The notes beneath the pieces were generated by a model that saw nothing but the letters and a program-made list of their open reading frames with translations, searched no databases and was not told where the DNA came from. DNA of 22,425 nt from Anaerolineae bacterium (lineage in GTDB: Bacteria; Chloroflexota; Anaerolineae; JAAYZQ01): the NCBI GenBank assembly GCA_016926595.1, contig JAFGOG010000625.1:1-22425 (forward strand), read 5' to 3'. Numbering within the stretch: the first letter of the stretch is position 1; each line of letters opens with the position of its first letter. Shown piece by piece: positions 15,681-22,084 of the stretch. A program made the position numbers and the translations under genes.

Positions 15681-16480
15681 AAGACTACCTGGCCCAAATC
15701 GTCTGTGCAGCTACCACCCCCGTACAGGGACGCAATGTGGCCCGCGAATATTTGCAGGCTCGAATCCTGGGCGCGCTTCAGCGGGCAGGGGCGATGATCC
15801 CCCTGGCCTTCCACGGAGGCACCGCCCTTCGTTTCCTCTTTGCCAGCGCCCGCTATTCCGAAGATCTGGACTTTGCCCTGGAGCAGGCCCCAGCAGAGTA
15901 CGACTTCCGCGCCTACCTCCAAGCTATTCGCTCCACCTTCACCGCCGAGGGTTACCAGGTGGAGCTGAAGGTGAGCGATCAGAAAACAGTTCACAGTGCC
16001 TTTGTCCGATTTCGTGGCCTGCTCTACGAACTGGATCTCTCGCCTCATAGGGACGAGGTGTTGGCAGTTAAGATCGAAGTAGATTCCAATCCTCCAACCG
16101 GTGCGGGATTGAAAACCAGCATTATCCGCCGCCATGTGATCCTCCAGCTTCAGCATCACGATCGGGCCTCGCTCCTGGCAGGCAAGCTACATGCCCTTCT
16201 CCAGCGACCGTACACCAAAGGCCGCGACGTCTATGACCTGTTGTGGTACCTCAGCGATCCAGAGTGGCCGGCACCGAACCTGACTCTGCTCAACAATACG
16301 CTGCAACAGACAGGTTGGGAGGCAGAACCGTTGACCGAGGACAATTGGCGAAGGATTGTACGAGACCGACTCCAAGCAGTCGACTGGGAGCAGGTCGTTG
16401 CCGACGTGCGTCCTTTCCTCGAGCCGGCCGCCGATCCGGGTATTCTGAAGTTGGAAAACCTGATGCGAGTCCTTGAATAG
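15677..16480 (+). CDS. abiEii: AbiEii nucleotidyltransferase toxin
   Basis: This 267-residue protein belongs to the AbiEii/MenT-type nucleotidyltransferases, toxins of type IV toxin-antitoxin and abortive-infection systems. The motifs are complete: HGGTALRFLF (46-55), the metal-binding SEDLDF (D63 and D65), VKIEVDSNPP (131-140), and LAGKLHALLQRPYTKGRDVYDLLWYL (167-192 region, K170 and D184). The length is normal and there are no internal stops. AGGAG lies 11 nt upstream. It follows a truncated antitoxin frame with a 4-nt overlap. An intact toxin beside a broken antitoxin suggests reduced expression or activity, or neutralisation in trans. A candidate small RNA with its own promoter begins 24 nt after the stop. 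Confidence 0.85.
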   Translation: MKDYLAQIVCAATTPVQGRNVAREYLQARILGALQRAGAMIPLAFHGGTALRFLFASARYSEDLDFALEQAPAEYDFRAYLQAIRSTFTAEGYQVELKVSDQKTVHSAFVRFRGLLYELDLSPHRDEVLAVKIEVDSNPPTGAGLKTSIIRRHVILQLQHHDRASLLAGKLHALLQRPYTKGRDVYDLLWYLSDPEWPAPNLTLLNNTLQQTGWEAEPLTEDNWRRIVRDRLQAVDWEQVVADVRPFLEPAADPGILKLENLMRVLE

Positions 16481-16503
16481 CGTGCAGAAGCCAGGGCGTA
16501 CGT

Positions 16504-16532
16504 TTGCCCCTACCGAGAATCTGTGCTATACT
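16504..16532 (+). promoter_or_regulatory. Promoter of intergenic element, copy 3
   Basis: TTGCCC at 16504-16509, a 17-bp spacer and TATACT at 16527-16532 preceded by TGC form an extended -10 promoter, matching copy 2 in spacing and in the bases around the -10. Start is predicted near 16539. Confidence 0.6.
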
Positions 16533-16538
16533 GTAGTC

Positions 16539-16675
16539 GATGTCAAGTGTTGCGCCTCCAAGAGAGGGTGCCGTGACAGGTTTTTAGTACGAGACCCCTT
16601 GGGGGCACACAGCTCATCCCCGCCGAAAACGGTGGCGTTCAGGTGGTAGACCCGGCTTCGTGCCGGGTCTTTCAT
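16539..16675 (+). ncRNA. Candidate small RNA, copy 3 of a three-copy element
   Basis: From the start to CCCCTTGGGGGCAC (16595-16608) the sequence is nearly identical to copy 2, with the same 69-nt distance between the -10 and the CCCTTGGGGG block. The ATCGATAAATCGAT part present in copies 1 and 2 is replaced by unrelated sequence. The unit ends in a strong terminator at 16648-16672, giving a predicted RNA of about 137 nt. No open frame is shared with the other copies. Confidence 0.5.
16648..16672 (+). terminator. Rho-independent terminator
   Basis: AGACCCGGC (16648-16656) pairs perfectly with GCCGGGTCT (16662-16670) around a TTCGT loop, followed by TT and then CATT. It would end the copy 3 RNA and insulate the RHS fragment downstream. 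The T-run is short. Confidence 0.65.
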
Positions 16676-16700
16676 TACAATCACAAGGAAGCAGTTCGTA

Positions 16701-18242
16701 GTGGACACCCCCTTCCCGGATCAGGTCGCGACGGTGCGGGTGCGCGGGCGCGACCAGGAAGGGTGCATTACACATTGGTCGGACCCGATCGAAGTGAGCT
16801 GGGAGGTGTGCTACCCCGGCGCGCCGGCCGTGACGGGGGTGACACCGGCCACCGGCTCCGATAGCGTCACCATCCGGCCCAGCCTGGTCGTGACCTACAA
16901 CGAGGCAATCTACATCGGCTCGCCGGCGAACGGGCTGCAAGCGCCGCAGGCGTCATTGTCGCTGCCGCCGTCGGTTGGCGACCTGAGCTTTCGTGCCGAG
17001 GCGGTCGTACCCGTGACCGACGTGTGGGCGCTGGCGGTGCGCTACGTGCCGCTGTGGAACCAGTCGATCCCCTCGCTCGAGGAGTGGACGGCGTACACGG
17101 CGACGGTAGCGGGAGCGATGGATGCCATGGCGCAAGCCGTCACCGCCACCTGGACCTTCACCACCGGCGACTTTACCCAGCCGGAAGTAGTGGGCACGGT
17201 CCCGGAGAAGGGGAGCCAGGAGGGCGCGCCGCAAGAGGTGATCGCCTACTTTGGCGAGGACGTGTCGACGGCGGAGGCGTGGTTCATACTGGTCGGCCCG
17301 AAGGGCGAGCTAGAGGGCGAGCTGACCTACTACAACGATGCTTCCGGCGAGCCCGAGGGGCCATCGTGCTACCATTGGCACTTTACCCCCTACGACCCAC
17401 TGACCGCCGGCCAGTACACGGCCGAAGTATTCGGCGTGACCGACCGGGCCGGCCTGGAGATGGAAGCCCCATACGAGTGGTCGTTCGAAGTGACGGAAGA
17501 GATCGGGGGCGAGCTGCTGGCGCCGCCGGCAAAGGCACCGCGCGCGGCAGAGCCGGTTGAGCGCGAGCCGGAAGAGGATCTGCCGGCAGCCGGCGCAAGG
17601 GAGGCAAAGGCGGCAGTGTTGGAAGAGCCGCTGGAAACGCCGGCCGGCGACGGCGGCGAGATCGAGAGTGGGATGGCGGGCGTGCTGTACGTGCGGAGCA
17701 CGTCCTACTACTACTTTGGCGGACAGCGTGTGGCAATGCGGCAGACTAGCTCGTGGGGGGAGAATGTAGTATACTACCTCGTGACCGACCACCTGGGCAC
17801 GACGAGCCTGGTGCTCGATGCTGCCGGCGGCAGGGTGGCGGAGAGCCGGCATTATCCGTACGGCGCCGAGCGGTGGATATGGACGGCGGATGGGAGTGGG
17901 ACGTTACCAACGGATTACCGATTCACAGTCTACGATGCCATTTCGGCTGGAAAGGCGGAGAACGCGATATTCACATCGGCCCCCAAGATTTCGGAGGGTG
18001 CACAAGGGCAGTTTGAGGGGGCCTATCGTGTAGCCCAAAATGGAAAGGTAATTGCCGACAAAGCCCTCGAAGAAGTCAGGCGACCAAGCTTCTGGACAAA
18101 GTTTGGCGCGGCTGCGTCTTCAGCTTGGCAGGGCCTGAAGGCTTGGGGGACACAGCTCACAACGAACTTGGCGAGCACTGAGGTCGTTCTTCCCTTTTTC
18201 TATCTCCCCTACGGTGCGGTTGAGCAGATGTTGCAGCCTTGA
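16701..18242 (+). CDS. RHS/Ig-like cell-surface protein, 5'-truncated and with an altered tail
   Basis: The 513-residue frame begins at GTG 16701 within what looks like the end of a fibronectin-like domain (TVRVRGRDQEG, then SDPIEV) and has no signal peptide, so the true 5' end is missing. Big_5-like beta domains follow (VTGVTPATGSDSV; ATWTFTTGDFTQP; YEWSFEVTEE). A Glu/Ala/Pro-rich linker comes next, then the start of an RHS core (YYYFGGQRVAMRQ, YYLVTDHLGTTSLVLD, ESRHYPYGAERW, TDYRFT). RHS proteins normally continue with GQR and a YNARYYDP-type segment. Here the sequence changes at 17932 to an unrelated tail of about 100 residues with lower GC. AAGGA (16685-16689) might serve as a ribosome site. 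It is probably a non-functional recombined fragment. Confidence 0.6.
   Translation: MDTPFPDQVATVRVRGRDQEGCITHWSDPIEVSWEVCYPGAPAVTGVTPATGSDSVTIRPSLVVTYNEAIYIGSPANGLQAPQASLSLPPSVGDLSFRAEAVVPVTDVWALAVRYVPLWNQSIPSLEEWTAYTATVAGAMDAMAQAVTATWTFTTGDFTQPEVVGTVPEKGSQEGAPQEVIAYFGEDVSTAEAWFILVGPKGELEGELTYYNDASGEPEGPSCYHWHFTPYDPLTAGQYTAEVFGVTDRAGLEMEAPYEWSFEVTEEIGGELLAPPAKAPRAAEPVEREPEEDLPAAGAREAKAAVLEEPLETPAGDGGEIESGMAGVLYVRSTSYYYFGGQRVAMRQTSSWGENVVYYLVTDHLGTTSLVLDAAGGRVAESRHYPYGAERWIWTADGSGTLPTDYRFTVYDAISAGKAENAIFTSAPKISEGAQGQFEGAYRVAQNGKVIADKALEEVRRPSFWTKFGAAASSAWQGLKAWGTQLTTNLASTEVVLPFFYLPYGAVEQMLQP
17237..17668 (+). repeat. Segment duplicated at 19580-20008
   Basis: This stretch of the RHS/Ig-like gene, from about GTGATCGCCTAC to GAGATCGA, recurs downstream in direct orientation. 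By eye, the 3' half is almost identical over about 250 bp, and the 5' part has more substitutions. It covers one beta domain and the Glu/Ala linker. Direct copies about 2.3 kb apart could recombine and remove the DNA between them. Confidence 0.85.
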
Positions 18243-18281
18243 GGGACTGTCCAATATGTGACTACCTGGAATGAAACAGAA

Positions 18282-18309
18282 GAGAACAACCGGAACCCCG
18301 GCTGCTCTC
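18282..18309 (-). terminator. Rho-independent terminator, minus strand
   Basis: On the minus strand, GAGAGCAGCCGG pairs with CCGGTTGTTCTC over 12 bp, with two G-U wobbles, around a GGTT loop, followed by TTCTGTTTC. On the plus strand the two wobbles become A-C mismatches, so the hairpin serves the minus strand. It lies 46 bp after the end of the recombinase remnant. The rest of 18243-18355 shows nothing else. Confidence 0.65.
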
Positions 18310-18355
18310 TCCCTTCCCTTGGGTTTCTACAGGATAGCACGCGCTTCGGCCCGTG

Positions 18356-18900
18356 TCAAACGACCCGCGCCTTGGATCCGTTGTCGTTTTCGGCCAAGCC
18401 TGCACTGAGCGAAGCGAATGTGGCCAAGATCCCGGTGCGCAAAGCCTGGACGGTCTCCCGTTGCGCGTCGTTGAGGGTACCGGCGTGAAGCGCATCGACC
18501 AGGGCCAGCAGCTGAGCGCTGTCCGGCGGTGTGCTTTGGTGCTATTCGCCGTCAAAGTGGTTTTCAATCTCGGCCATCGCGCGGTAGTAGTCGGCGTCCA
18601 CCGTGCCGTCATACAGCCGCGCGTAGCCCAGCGTGGTGTCGATGAACTTGTGACCGAGAATGCTCTGCACCGTGAGTACCGGCGCGCCGGCGTTGAGCAG
18701 CAGCGTGGCGCAGCTAAACCGGAGCTGATGCGGCGTGATGCGCACACCGCAGCGTTTGGCGTAGGTTCGCAGCCGGCAGGCGCAGTAGCTGACGGTCAAC
18801 GGCTCGTTGCGGTAGAGCAAGAGATGATCGTCGACAGCCGGGCCGTGCACGCCGAGGTACGCCTCGATGGCCGCCATCGTCACGTTGGGTAGACGATGTG
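18356..18900 (-). pseudogene. Tyrosine recombinase, truncated and interrupted
   Basis: The minus-strand frame carries the C-terminal catalytic half of a phage-type integrase: MAAIEAYL, then TPHQLRFSCATLLLNAGA (the H-x-x-R box), VQSILGHKFIDTTLGYARLYDG (His box and the likely nucleophile Tyr). The first catalytic Arg and the whole DNA-binding N-terminus are missing; homology fades at about 18900. A TAG at 18544-18542 interrupts the frame, after which it continues for 61 sense codons (LLALVDALHAGTLN, RETVQALRTGILA) to a TGA at 18358-18356. The tail is protein-like, so the TAG is probably a nonsense mutation. With both lesions it should be inactive. Confidence 0.75.
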
Positions 18901-18951
18901 GTAGCAAACCCGTCCTGCTGAGGCCCGCACGACTACCAGCCCGCGGGGTAC

Positions 18952-18980
18952 TTGACCTTGTGCCTGTTCACGTGTAAAAT
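18952..18980 (+). promoter_or_regulatory. Promoter of the RelE-type toxin-antitoxin pair
   Basis: TTGACC at 18952-18957, a 17-bp spacer and TAAAAT at 18975-18980 form a good sigma-70-type promoter. Predicted start is near 18987, about 54 nt before the antitoxin ATG. Confidence 0.65.
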
Positions 18981-19040
18981 AGCCTCAGAAGGAAGACCTG
19001 CCTGGTGGTTTGTGCGCAAGCAGTCGGAAAAGGAGGCGAC

Positions 19041-19262
19041 ATGACCGCGCTAGAAGCGCTCGAATCTGTTCAATATGTGACCGTAAAGGGGAAACGATGG
19101 GCAGTGGTCGGTGCTGATGAATGGGAGGCCATGATCGAATGGCTCGAGACCCTGGAAGACATGGATCTGGCAGACGAGGCGTTTGCTCAGCTAGAAACTG
19201 CAGGTGGAGACCGCGAGCGAGCAGGCTGGCTCAAGTGGGATGAAGCAAAAGGGGATCTGTAG
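19041..19262 (+). CDS. Antitoxin of a RelE/ParE-type pair
   Basis: This 73-residue acidic protein starts at ATG 19041, right after AGGAGG (19031-19036). A longer reading from 19005 lacks a ribosome site. The N-terminal half has a short beta/helix pattern (VQYVTVKGKRWAVVGADEWEAMIEWLE) like Phd/YefM-type antitoxins. The acidic C-terminal half would wrap the toxin. It is followed after 1 nt by the toxin gene, and both share the promoter at 18952-18980. Autoregulation by the complex is usual in such pairs, although no clear operator is visible here. Confidence 0.75.
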   Translation: MTALEALESVQYVTVKGKRWAVVGADEWEAMIEWLETLEDMDLADEAFAQLETAGGDRERAGWLKWDEAKGDL

Positions 19263-19263
19263 G

Positions 19264-19563
19264 GTGAGCCGGTACACGGTCTATGTTACCCCTCCAGCTT
19301 GGAAAGAGATCAAAACCCTGCCCGGCCATATGCGCCAGCGGGTGAAGCAGGTCATCGACAGGCTGGTCGACGATCCTCGTCCTCACAACAGCGTGGTGCT
19401 CCGCGCCCCTGAAGACGAACGTGAACTGTGGAGGCTGCGCCTGGACAGATGGCGGATCGTGTATGCAGTGACCGAGGCGGAAAAGATGGTAGACATTCTG
19501 GCAGTCCGGAAAAGACCGCCATATGATTATGGAGACCTCGAGGAGCTGCTAGGGGTACTGTAG
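19264..19563 (+). CDS. RelE/ParE-family toxin
   Basis: This 99-residue protein has the compact RelE fold pattern: YTVYVTPPAWKEIKTLP, helix RQRVKQVIDRLVDDP, then LWRLRLDRWRIVYAV and VDILAVRKRPP. RelE toxins cleave mRNA on the ribosome and ParE toxins inhibit gyrase; the sequence alone does not decide between them. The GTG at 19264 lies 1 nt after the antitoxin stop. The gene is intact and the pair looks functional, in contrast to the broken genes on both sides. An RHS fragment begins right after the stop codon, so the right end of the inserted DNA lies at about 19565. Confidence 0.8.
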   Translation: MSRYTVYVTPPAWKEIKTLPGHMRQRVKQVIDRLVDDPRPHNSVVLRAPEDERELWRLRLDRWRIVYAVTEAEKMVDILAVRKRPPYDYGDLEELLGVL

Positions 19564-19564
19564 T

Positions 19565-20031
19565 GCAACCAGTCCACCTTTGTGGTGGCCTACTTCAGCG
19601 AAGACGTGTCGACGACCTTCGCCTGGTTCACGCTTGTCGGCCCGAAGGGCGAGCTAGAGGGCGAGCTGGTCTACTACGACGAATCCCCCTGCGAGCCCGA
19701 GGGGCCGTCGTGTTTCCACTGGCACTTCACCCCTTCTGATCCACTGACCTCTGGCGAATACACGGCCGAAGTATTCGGCGTCACCGACCGCGCCGGCCTG
19801 GAGATGGAAGCCCCATACGAGTGGTCGTTCGAAGTGACGGAAGAGATCGGGGGCGAGCTGCTGGCGCCGCCGGCAGGTGCGCCGCGCGCGGCAGAGCCGG
19901 TTGAGCGCGAGCCGAAAGAGGAGCTGCCGGCAGCCGGCGCAGGGGAGGCAAAGGCGGCAGTGTTGGAAGAGCCGCTGGAAGCGCCGGCCGGCGACGGCGG
20001 CGAGATCGATGGCAGGACCAGTTGGCCTTGA
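19565..20031 (+). pseudogene. RHS/Ig-like gene fragment (second copy)
   Basis: The frame begins within a beta domain (VVAYFSEDVS) and carries the same LVGPKGELEGEL, HWHFTP, YTAEVFGVTDRAGLEMEAPYEW and Glu/Ala linker as 17237-17668. It leaves the homology at about 20008 and stops at 20029-20031. There is no start signal, signal peptide or RHS core. It is a remnant of a relative of the gene at 16701-18242. The 5' half is more diverged than the 3' half, which suggests recent gene conversion or patchwork recombination. Confidence 0.8.
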
Positions 20032-20036
20032 TCCTC

Positions 20037-20204
20037 ATGGAGCCCGGCGAGGTCCGCGAGCGGTTTTTCAGTAACTTTGCCGGGATCCGCCTTGATGGTA
20101 GCAACGCAACCATCATACCGCCCAGGAGAGTCATTCTGGCCCTTGATGTAGAAGCAGTCCATACCCTGGATGCTTTTCTGGTGACCAGCACCCAAGATCC
20201 GTAG
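20037..20204 (+). CDS. Short hypothetical frame or gene remnant
   Basis: A 55-codon frame opens at ATG 20037 (EPGEVRERFF, then NFAGIRLDGSNATIIPPRR) and stops at TAG 20202-20204. The composition is protein-like, and the frame is open further upstream into the junction with the RHS fragment, so it may be the 3' end of a lost gene. There is no ribosome site and I do not recognise it. Between 20205 and the ABC gene there are only the regulatory sites listed separately. Confidence 0.25.
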   Translation: MEPGEVRERFFSNFAGIRLDGSNATIIPPRRVILALDVEAVHTLDAFLVTSTQDP

Positions 20205-20215
20205 CCGCGGAGTGG

Positions 20216-20247
20216 GCGCACAAGAGCCAGCCCAGGTGCGCACAAGA
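20216..20247. promoter_or_regulatory. Tandem 10-bp direct repeat, possible regulator site
   Basis: GCGCACAAGA occurs at 20216-20225 and again at 20238-20247, a spacing of 22 bp or about two helical turns. It lies 13 bp upstream of the -35 of the ABC operon promoter, the position expected for an activator dimer. Confidence 0.35.
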
Positions 20248-20260
20248 TCGGCTGCGGTTC

Positions 20261-20290
20261 TTGACACCAGGAGCCGGATGGGAGTACAAT
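20261..20290 (+). promoter_or_regulatory. Promoter of the ABC exporter operon
   Basis: A perfect TTGACA at 20261-20266, an 18-bp spacer and TACAAT at 20285-20290. Start is predicted near 20297, giving a leader of about 80 nt. Confidence 0.7.
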
Positions 20291-20310
20291 AGGCGTATTG
20301 CGCGCACACT

Positions 20311-20336
20311 CAGGGGGCCGCATGGTGTGGCCCCTG
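20311..20336 (+). promoter_or_regulatory. 5'-leader hairpin of the ABC operon
   Basis: CAGGGGGCC (20311-20319) pairs with GGCCCCTG (20329-20336) with one bulged G and a 9-nt loop. It lies about 14 nt after the predicted transcription start and about 28 nt before the ribosome site. No T-run follows, so it is more likely an RNA-stabilising or protein-binding element than a terminator. Confidence 0.4.
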
Positions 20337-20377
20337 GGGAAAAGTTGTAGAGGATGCCAATCCAAAGGAGGGTCGGC

Positions 20378-21250
20378 ATGAGTGTCATCGAAGTCAACAA
20401 TCTGACCAAGTACTATGGCAAAGCCCGAGGCATTGTCGACGTCTCGTTCCACGTCGACGAGGGCGAGATCTTTGGGTTCATCGGGCCCAACGGCGCCGGC
20501 AAATCGACCACCATCCGCCTGCTCCTGTCCCTCATCTACCCCACCAGCGGCACCGCGGCCATTTTTGGCAAGGATGCCATCAAGTACGGGCCGGAGCTGC
20601 GGCAGCAGATCGGCTACTTGCCCTCCGAGGTCTTTTACTATGACCGCATGAAGGTCATCGACCTGCTCAACTACTCGGCCAGCTTCTATCCGGGCGACCA
20701 CAAGCAGCGCATGCACGAGCTGGCCGAGGCGATGGAGCTCGATCTGAACCGGCGCATCGAGGACCTGTCCTACGGCAACCGCAAAAAAGTCGGTATCGTC
20801 CAGGGGCTTTTGCACCGCCCCAAGCTTCTCTTCCTCGACGAGCCCACCGCCGGCCTCGACCCGCTCATGCAGCGCAAGACCTTCGAGCTGATCCGCGAAG
20901 AGAACCGGCGCGGCGTCACCGTCTTTTTCTCATCCCACATCCTGGGCGAAGTGCAGCGCATGTGCAACCGCGTCGCCATCATCCGCGAAGGCCGCATCGT
21001 CGAGGTCGCCGACATCCGCACCCTGCAAAAGAACAACTACAAAAAGGTGCGGGTGGCGGCCGACGGCCTCGATCCCGCCTACTTTGAGCTGCCCGGCGTC
21101 ACCAACCTGGAGCAGCACAACGGCGCGGTGCGCTTTTTCTACAAGGGCGACATCAACCTCGTCACGAGCAGGATCGGCGGCATCCCCGTGTCCGACGTGA
21201 CCATCGAGGAGCCCACCCTCGAAGAGATATTCATGCACTACTACGAGTAG
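20378..21250 (+). CDS. ABC transporter ATP-binding protein
   Basis: This 290-residue ATPase powers the exporter formed with the two permeases downstream. Walker A is GPNGAGKST (36-44), the signature is LSYGNRKK (130-137; a variant of LSGGQ), Walker B is LLFLDEPTAGLD (150-161), and the H-loop is SSHILGE with H187. The C-terminal part (about 215-290) is the accessory region common in drug, lipid or antibiotic exporters of the ABC-2 class. The ATG at 20378 is chosen because AAAGGAGG lies just upstream; an ATG 24 nt earlier has no ribosome site. The substrate cannot be told from sequence. Confidence 0.92.
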   Translation: MSVIEVNNLTKYYGKARGIVDVSFHVDEGEIFGFIGPNGAGKSTTIRLLLSLIYPTSGTAAIFGKDAIKYGPELRQQIGYLPSEVFYYDRMKVIDLLNYSASFYPGDHKQRMHELAEAMELDLNRRIEDLSYGNRKKVGIVQGLLHRPKLLFLDEPTAGLDPLMQRKTFELIREENRRGVTVFFSSHILGEVQRMCNRVAIIREGRIVEVADIRTLQKNNYKKVRVAADGLDPAYFELPGVTNLEQHNGAVRFFYKGDINLVTSRIGGIPVSDVTIEEPTLEEIFMHYYE

Positions 21251-21259
21251 GGGGGGATC

Positions 21260-22072
21260 ATGGCGAAGAATATTTTCCGGCAGGAATTCAAAATGCTGTC
21301 GCGCTCGGTGATCACCTGGTCGGTGGCCATCGCGGCGGTGCTGTATATCTATATCGCCATATTCTCCTCGTTCATCGAGGATGTGGAACTGCTGACGGAA
21401 ATGATGTCCAGGTTCCCACCGCAGTTGCTGGCCGCCTTTGGCATGGAGAATGTGCAGCAGATGTCGACCGTGCTCGGCTATTTCAGCTTTGCTTTCCTCT
21501 TTGTCCAGATCTGCCTGGCCATCCAGGCGGCCGGCTATGGCTTTTCGTTGGTCTCGGTCGAAGAGAGAGAGTGGACGGCCGATTTCCTGCTGAGCAAGCC
21601 GGTGGCGCGCGCCCAGATCCTGACCAGCAAGCTGCTGGCCGCGTTGGCCGGCTTGACCATCACCAACCTGGTGATCTGGATCAGCAGTTTCGTCTTTATC
21701 AACCTGTTCCGGGGGGGCAGGCCGTACGACGCCGGCGCGCTGGTGCTGCTGCTGTTGAGCATTGTCGTCTTTCAGCTCTTTTTCTTCAGCGTCGGCCTGG
21801 TCATCTCGCTGCTGGTCAAAAGAGTTCGCAGCGTCACCCCCTACGCCATGGCCCTCGGTTTTGGCATGTACGTGCTGAACGTTTTCGGCGACATGCTGGG
21901 CGAGAGCACGTTAGAGCTGATCACCCCCTTCAGGCACTTTAGCCCGGGCTATATCCTCCAGCACGGAGCCTACGACCTGCCCCTGGTGCTGATCAGTGTA
22001 ATCGTGATCGTGATCGCGCTCGTGGGCAGTTATCTGCTCTACACCCGGCGCGATATTCCGGCGGTGGTGTAA
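21260..22072 (+). CDS. ABC-2 type permease
   Basis: This 270-residue integral membrane protein has about six helices in the ABC-2 pattern: near 19-41, 65-90, 120-145, 155-180, 190-210 and 240-262. Between helices 2 and 3 lies the cytoplasmic segment EEREWTADFLLSKPVARAQIL, which is typical of these permeases and contacts the ATPase. It begins 9 nt after the ATPase stop, with a run of G as ribosome site. It should pair with the next permease as a heterodimer, since the two proteins share the same layout. Confidence 0.88.
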   Translation: MAKNIFRQEFKMLSRSVITWSVAIAAVLYIYIAIFSSFIEDVELLTEMMSRFPPQLLAAFGMENVQQMSTVLGYFSFAFLFVQICLAIQAAGYGFSLVSVEEREWTADFLLSKPVARAQILTSKLLAALAGLTITNLVIWISSFVFINLFRGGRPYDAGALVLLLLSIVVFQLFFFSVGLVISLLVKRVRSVTPYAMALGFGMYVLNVFGDMLGESTLELITPFRHFSPGYILQHGAYDLPLVLISVIVIVIALVGSYLLYTRRDIPAVV

Positions 22073-22084
22073 GGAGGTCGAGAG

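Noticed and set aside
97..16675. The three-copy element as an insertion sequence or known riboswitch
   Set aside because: No transposase or terminal inverted repeats flank it, and none of the riboswitch motifs I know is present.
19781..20815. Minus-strand frame of 344 codons
   Set aside because: It spans the ABC promoter region, the start of the ATPase gene and the RHS fragment in antisense, and has no recognisable domain.
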